From: Paenibacillus selenitireducens
Lineage (GTDB): Bacteria > Bacillota > Bacilli > Paenibacillales > Paenibacillaceae
Direction of reading: 5' to 3'
DNA length: 64,000 nt
NCBI RefSeq assembly: GCF_002021565.1
Contig: NZ_MSZX01000002.1
Coordinates: 270,554-334,553 of the forward strand
Part shown: in pieces, positions 59,684 through 64,000 of the stretch
Numbering within the stretch: position 1 is the stretch's first letter
How the letters are laid out: every line of letters starts with the position of its first letter
Notes under the pieces: model-generated
The model's input: the letters and a program-made list of their open reading frames with translations, nothing else
The model's database searches: none
What the model was told of the DNA's origin: nothing
Position numbers and translations under genes: made by a program

Positions 59684-62683
59684 ATGAAGAACATCTTACA
59701 CATTTATAAAACGGATCTTCGCAACATTATTACAAATCCTGCTGCAATTATTGTTATTTTAGCAGTAGTGATCCTGCCCTCCCTATATGCATGGTTCAAC
59801 ATTCTCCCATCATGGGATCCGTACTCCAATACGAAGGATGTATCGGTTGCGGTTGCGAACTTGGATAAAGCTACCAAGGTAGAAGGCAAGGATCTTGATG
59901 TTGGGGCAAAGGTTATCGAACAGTTAAAAGAAAATAAGAAGTTAGGTTGGAGATTTGTTACGAAGGATGAGGCAATCAAAGGGGTTAATCATGGCGATTA
60001 TTATGCAGCCATTATTATCCCAGAGGATTTCTCTGAGAAGATCTCTTCCGTCATCTCTGATCATCCGGAGAAGGCACAGCTTGATTATTATATCAATGAA
60101 AAGATTAACGCTATCTCGCCGAAGGTCGCTGGGGCAGGAGCCTCGACGCTGGTGTCGAACATTAGCAGCAACTTCGTAGAAACGGCGAACAAAGCGATAT
60201 TCGATATTTTCAATGATGTCGGCCTTCAGCTTGACACGAATGAGCCGGACATTAAGAAGCTAAGAGATAACATCTTCAAATTGGATGAGAAGCTGCCGGA
60301 GATCGAGAAGCTGATGAAGACAGGCCAAGTCGATATTATCAAGGCGAAGGACTTCATTAGCAAGGCAGAGTCTGCCATCCGTGTCATCAAGCGCTACGAG
60401 AACCGACCGGATTCGGTAATTACAGATGCAGAGAATTTGCTCGATAAGGGCAGTGATTCTTTCCATAAGGAAGTACCCGTTGTCAAAGACAATCTGCGGC
60501 AGCTTCAGGGTGCCGTAACGGATACATCGAAGGTCGTGGAGAATATCATGAACTCCGACTTCGATCTTGGCAAGGTAGAGACAGAGCTGGCCAAGAAGAG
60601 CGTCGAAGTGGAGTCAGGGATGAATTCCTTACAGCGACTCATTACGACAGTTGAAGATGTAGATCGGAATTTGAAGAATAATGGTCTGTTCGATAATGTG
60701 CTCAAGTCCTTGACTGATGCGAAACGGGGCGCGGAGGATCTGAAGGCGCGTCTGGATGAAGCACAAAAAACAGTTGAGTCTGCAAAATCGATTGCGGATG
60801 ATAAGCTGAGGGATATTCGCAATAAGGCAATCGAAGTCAACTCGATTCTGGATAAAGCCAGAACAAGCTTGAATTCACAGATTGCACCGACAGTATCCAA
60901 GGCGTTCGATGATGCAGAACGATTAGGCAAGACGTACCGAGAGCATCTCGGTCAGCTGCAAGAAAAGGTTGATCGCGTCAACAAGCTTATTCAGGGTAGT
61001 GAGACAGATGCGTCACTAACCGAAAAGCTGAATGCAGCTGTCGAGGATATGACGAATCAGTTGAAGCTCACATTAGGCTCCTTAGAGAAGTATAAGGATC
61101 AGCTGAATAAGCTGGCCCAAGTGACAGGTATAGACACTGATCTGTTGATTGCTCAATTGAAGGGCATGGAGACGAAGCTCACACTACTGCAGGAGCGACT
61201 GGCTGGCGGCAAACAGATTGGCGCAGAAGCGGCAGCAAGAGCAAGTGAGGTCGTTGCTCAGCTCATTAGCGATTATGATAATGGAATTAAACCAAGATTC
61301 CATACGATCCGCGGGGATATGGAGGCATTGAATCGTGATGCTTTGAAGATGATCGATAAGATGCAGGCAAGCACTAACAATGTCATCGTAATGACAGATA
61401 AGATCATGAACCGGAATACGGCGAACAATGTAATTGATCAAATCAATAATGCACAGAAGCACATCAGTAACGGTCAGAATCTAGCGGATAAGCTTATCAC
61501 CGCCACTGAGAAAATGAAGCAAACGGTAGATGATGGTGCGATTACAGACATTGTCGATAGTATGTATAAGGTAAAAGGGAAACTGGCCGATTTGTCGGAT
61601 ATGCTGAAGCGTGCAAGTGAAGCGGCCGGCAAGGCGAATCAACCGACGAAGGATGCGCTGCAAAAGATATATGATGCCACGAAGGATACGAGCACGTCAA
61701 TCGATAGAGTAATCGGGAAGATCGATTCGGATGTTGTCCCTGCCTTCGACAAGGGTGTCATCGATTCCCGCAAAGGCTTGGACTTCATCAAGAATGTGAA
61801 AAAAGAAGTATTCTCGATGATTCCAGAAGTCGAGGCTTCACTGGCTGATGTGAAGGACAAGATTCACACTGGGGACGAGGGACTGGATGAATTCAGTGAT
61901 AAGTTCCCAGAAATCAAAAAGAAAGTGAAAGACATTGCATCCAAAATCCGCGAATTGGAAGAAAAAGGTGATCTGGATCAAGTCATTGATTTGCTTCGTA
62001 AGGATGCGGCTAAGGAAAGCCAGTTCTTCGCGGAGCCGGTATTGCTTAATCAGCATGAATTGTTCCCTGTACCGAACTACGGTTCAGCGATGTCACCATT
62101 CTTCACGACATTGGCATTGTGGGTCGGCGGCTTGCTGCTCATCTCCATGCTGATTGTAGACATCGAGAACAAACATGACTATAAGAGCTACCAAGTGTAC
62201 TTCGGACGTTGGCTGACCTTTGTAACGATCGGTATAAGTCAGAGTATGATCGTGACACTAGGTGACATGTTCCTGCTCAAAACATATGTCGTTCACAAGT
62301 TCTGGTTCTTCGCGTTCGGGATTTTCATCAGTATCATATTCGTCAGCATCGTCTATACGTTGGTATCGGTATTCGGTAATGTAGGTAAGGCGTTGTCCAT
62401 TGTATTGCTTGTGTTCCAATTGGCGGCCTCTGGTGGTACATTCCCGATTCAAATGACGCCGAAGTTCTTCCAGCAGCTGAACCCGTTCCTGCCGTTCACA
62501 CATGCGATAGGTATTATGCGTGAGGCAGTGGGGGGAATACTATGGGATGTTGTGACGAAGCATGTACTTATCCTGTTGATCTATATCGGAATTGCCTTTG
62601 TACTTGGTATAGGCTTGAAGAAGACAATTAATAAGAACAGCGATAAGTTCTTGAAGAAAGCGAAGCAAAGTAAGCTGTTGTAG
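59684..62683 (+). CDS. YhgE/Pip-domain membrane protein
   Basis: The 999-residue protein has one N-terminal membrane segment (ITNPAAIIVILAVVILPSLYAW, residues 14-36) with the YhgE motif NILPSWDPYSNTKDVSVAVANLDK. A very long extracytoplasmic coiled-coil region follows (about 180-790). About five C-terminal membrane segments complete it (from SPFFTTLALWVGGLLLISMLI on), of ABC-2 type, with ASGGTFPIQMTPKFFQQLNPFLPFTHAI. The family covers the Lactococcus phage infection protein Pip and the ESX/T7SS-linked YueB. Here it pairs with TetR, as in many efflux-like loci; its function is not settled. It could act as a phage receptor. Confidence 0.92.
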   Translation: MKNILHIYKTDLRNIITNPAAIIVILAVVILPSLYAWFNILPSWDPYSNTKDVSVAVANLDKATKVEGKDLDVGAKVIEQLKENKKLGWRFVTKDEAIKGVNHGDYYAAIIIPEDFSEKISSVISDHPEKAQLDYYINEKINAISPKVAGAGASTLVSNISSNFVETANKAIFDIFNDVGLQLDTNEPDIKKLRDNIFKLDEKLPEIEKLMKTGQVDIIKAKDFISKAESAIRVIKRYENRPDSVITDAENLLDKGSDSFHKEVPVVKDNLRQLQGAVTDTSKVVENIMNSDFDLGKVETELAKKSVEVESGMNSLQRLITTVEDVDRNLKNNGLFDNVLKSLTDAKRGAEDLKARLDEAQKTVESAKSIADDKLRDIRNKAIEVNSILDKARTSLNSQIAPTVSKAFDDAERLGKTYREHLGQLQEKVDRVNKLIQGSETDASLTEKLNAAVEDMTNQLKLTLGSLEKYKDQLNKLAQVTGIDTDLLIAQLKGMETKLTLLQERLAGGKQIGAEAAARASEVVAQLISDYDNGIKPRFHTIRGDMEALNRDALKMIDKMQASTNNVIVMTDKIMNRNTANNVIDQINNAQKHISNGQNLADKLITATEKMKQTVDDGAITDIVDSMYKVKGKLADLSDMLKRASEAAGKANQPTKDALQKIYDATKDTSTSIDRVIGKIDSDVVPAFDKGVIDSRKGLDFIKNVKKEVFSMIPEVEASLADVKDKIHTGDEGLDEFSDKFPEIKKKVKDIASKIRELEEKGDLDQVIDLLRKDAAKESQFFAEPVLLNQHELFPVPNYGSAMSPFFTTLALWVGGLLLISMLIVDIENKHDYKSYQVYFGRWLTFVTIGISQSMIVTLGDMFLLKTYVVHKFWFFAFGIFISIIFVSIVYTLVSVFGNVGKALSIVLLVFQLAASGGTFPIQMTPKFFQQLNPFLPFTHAIGIMREAVGGILWDVVTKHVLILLIYIGIAFVLGIGLKKTINKNSDKFLKKAKQSKLL

Positions 62684-62780
62684 GTTTGTAGATTTGCAGG
62701 CGAATAGAATTGTAGAGGAACAGCAAGAGGTTTTATTAAGATAATAATAGCGTATTATGCAATCATCATATGGGTTATAT

Positions 62781-62813
62781 AAAAAATCGCTGCCTGGATT
62801 ATCAGGCAGCGAT
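62781..62813 (-). terminator. Minus-strand terminator
   Basis: ATCGCTGCCTG (62786-62796) pairs exactly with CAGGCAGCGAT (62803-62813); the T-run lies on the minus strand side. Confidence 0.7.
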
Positions 62814-62816
62814 TCA

Positions 62817-62850
62817 GACTGTCGACAAAGTACCGTCGATAGTCTTTTTT
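62817..62850 (+). terminator. Plus-strand terminator
   Basis: GACTGTCGAC pairs with GTCGATAGTC (one G-T pair), then six T. Ends the TetR-YhgE unit. Confidence 0.7.
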
Positions 62851-62869
62851 ATGTCTCTTTGGTTTAGCG

Positions 62870-63259
62870 AATCACCGCGTTAATATCATACATGATTATA
62901 TTAGCGTTCCGACGTTACGGGATTACGAGAAGCCCGAAGAATATTATTCGACTTTATTTCATGAATATATTCATAGTACAGGGCATGATAAACGCTTAAA
63001 ACGCTCAGGAATAACCGAGGTTGCGGCATTTGGTAGTGATACTTATAGCAAAGAGGAATTTGTTGCAGAGATAGGCGCAGCGATGTTATGCAGTGTGGCA
63101 GGGATTGATAATAGCACCTTTAATAATAGTGTGGCCTATATTGGCGGTTGGTTACGAAAGCTTAAATCAGATAATAAAATGATTGTTCAGGCTGCAGGGC
63201 AAGCACAGAAGGGAGTTGATTTCATATTAGGTGTTACATTTGATCAAACAACGGAGTGA
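62870..63259 (+). pseudogene. ArdC-like antirestriction protein, C-terminal metallopeptidase fragment
   Basis: The frame ending at TGA 63257-63259 reads HDYISVPTLRDYEKPEEYYS, then TLFHEYIHSTGHDKRL (HExxH zinc site), YSKEEFVAEIGAAMLC, and a C-terminal QAAGQAQKGVDFILG. This is the zincin domain of ArdC-type proteins (DUF1738 group) found on plasmids and conjugative elements. The single-stranded DNA-binding N-terminal domain and a start codon are missing; homology begins near 62891. It is a truncated relic, pointing to an earlier mobile element here. Confidence 0.82.
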
Positions 63260-63307
63260 CAACGCTGTAAAAATCGCCACTCACGGCCGCAATATCATTA
63301 AGTTAAT

Positions 63308-63739
63308 TTCAAAGACAAAACGGGAATAAGAGCGCAGCAGCTTCGAACCATAAAAGGACTCGGGAAGATCTTCACTGCGGCCATTTTAGCTGGTACAGGG
63401 GATCTAAGGCAGTATGCGCACGGACGTCAGGTATTACGGAAGGCTGGCATGAATTTGGCCCAAAGCACGTCCGGAAAGCGAAAAGGGCAAATTGTTCTTT
63501 CGAAACGAGGAGACTCCGCCTTGCGCAAATTTCTCTATCTCGCGACGGTTCAACTCGTTTGGAATAATCGCGTTTTCCGCCATTTGCATGAACATAATTT
63601 GCAAGAAAAGAAGATGAAAAAGCAGCAATCCATTTTTAAGTTAATTGGGAAGCTCGCACGAATTCTAGTCGGTATTGTTCAACGAGGAGAAAAATTCACA
63701 CCAGAGAAGACCGTCTTGACCTGGACAGAAGCAGCTTAA
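63308..63739 (+). pseudogene. IS110-family transposase C-terminal fragment
   Basis: The frame ending at 63739 reads RTIKGLGKIFTAAILAGTGD, then YAHGRQVLRKAGMNLAQSTSGKRKGQIVLSKRGDSALRKFLYLATVQL in order. This is the Transposase_20 domain of IS110/IS116/IS902 proteins with the serine of its STSGK block. The N-terminal DEDD domain is absent, so it is inactive. The remaining 63740-64000 has no gene. Confidence 0.9.
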
Positions 63740-64000
63740 GTTAAGAAGCATCACGTATATTGACTCGTTCGCGGGGTTTCACAAAGAAAGCACGGAGGAC
63801 CGAGTTCGTGTCCCAAAAGGGCTAAGACCCATCCGCTAAACGCTATCGGTCTCCACACCTTGGACAGGAATAACGAAGGAATGTCAGGGCATTGACCCGT
63901 CGAGTCGTGGGAGGGTGAACCTCCAGGGATTTGTGGAGTATGCGTGCAGTAGAAACTAACTAGGGAATTATTCCAGACGGTTCCTCTGTTCCCGCATGCC
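63740..64000 (+). other. Non-coding right flank of the IS110 fragment
   Basis: No coding frame is supported. The stretch near 63920-63970 matches the remnant at 58257-58312, consistent with the recombination end of an IS110-type element. No inverted repeats, as usual for this family. Confidence 0.5.

Larger units (their letters stand above)
56168..64000. mobile_element. Element 3 (left part): serine-recombinase element in gerE
   Basis: The left end is set by the loss of GerE coding sequence at about 56168. The right end should be marked by the gerE C-terminal half, which I could not find up to 64000. Contents seen: recombinase, IS3 and IS110 remnants, small ORF, TetR, YhgE/Pip, ArdC fragment. 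Extent is therefore inferred; part of this DNA might be outside the element. Confidence 0.45.

Noticed and set aside
57843..64000. gerE 3' half within the window
   Set aside because: I looked on the plus strand for the expected helix-turn-helix coding (EIA...ISEKTVRNHIS) and did not find it; the minus strand was checked only superficially.

Overview
The window reads as a low-to-mid GC, endospore-forming Firmicute, most likely Paenibacillaceae. The grounds are GerE, YhcN-type and SPOCS-like spore proteins, an LplB/YtcP sugar ABC system with a membrane-bound AraC regulator, a PBSX-type tail locus with LexA (DinR) boxes, and GGAGG ribosome binding sites with frequent TTG/GTG starts. No rRNA, tRNA or CRISPR array was seen.

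Positions 1-25.8 kb are a late-sporulation region. Two paralogous spore-coat-like proteins come first, then about 22 kb of surface-glycan genes in several alternating transcription units. They hold a CDP-glucose branch (rfbF, rfbG, a 3,5-epimerase-like enzyme, two C-methyltransferase-type enzymes), a nearly complete GDP-N-acetylperosamine branch (manC, gmd, a DegT aminotransferase, a NeuD/PerB acyltransferase), six glycosyltransferases of GT4 or GT2 type plus one GT-A-like protein, and further methyltransferases. Several units are preceded by sequences resembling sigma-K promoters (AC, 15-16 bp, ATAnnnTA), so I infer a mother-cell-made spore surface polysaccharide. A YhcN-type lipoprotein with an inserted collagen-like tract closes the region.

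The central observation is that the sporulation regulator gene gerE is broken into pieces. Its promoter, RBS and first four codons lie at 25.8-25.9 kb. The same first codons recur at 48.1 kb and at 56.08 kb, where the reading frame goes on into an unmistakable GerE N-terminus and is then cut again at a large serine recombinase gene. I read this as two tyrosine-integrase elements inserted in tandem at the gerE start (element 1, 25.9-48.1 kb; element 2, 48.1-56.1 kb), plus a third, serine-recombinase element about 29 codons into gerE (56.17 kb to beyond the window). This is the layout of skin-type intervening elements, which are excised in the mother cell to rebuild a sporulation gene.

Element 1 carries integrase, a nagA-nagB-rpiR operon, an orphan ABC-2 permease, a 351-bp MITE-like element, an anSME-like radical SAM protein with a SEC-C tail, and a headless contractile-tail (tailocin) operon with holin, amidase, a programmed -1 frameshift and two LexA boxes. 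An ArpU-type regulator sits at its right end. Element 2 carries integrase, a cre-linked AraC regulator, two sugar permeases, a solute-binding lipoprotein and an excisionase. The third region carries IS3 and IS110 remnants, a small unknown gene, a TetR regulator, a large YhgE/Pip membrane protein and an ArdC fragment. The 3' half of gerE is not in the window.
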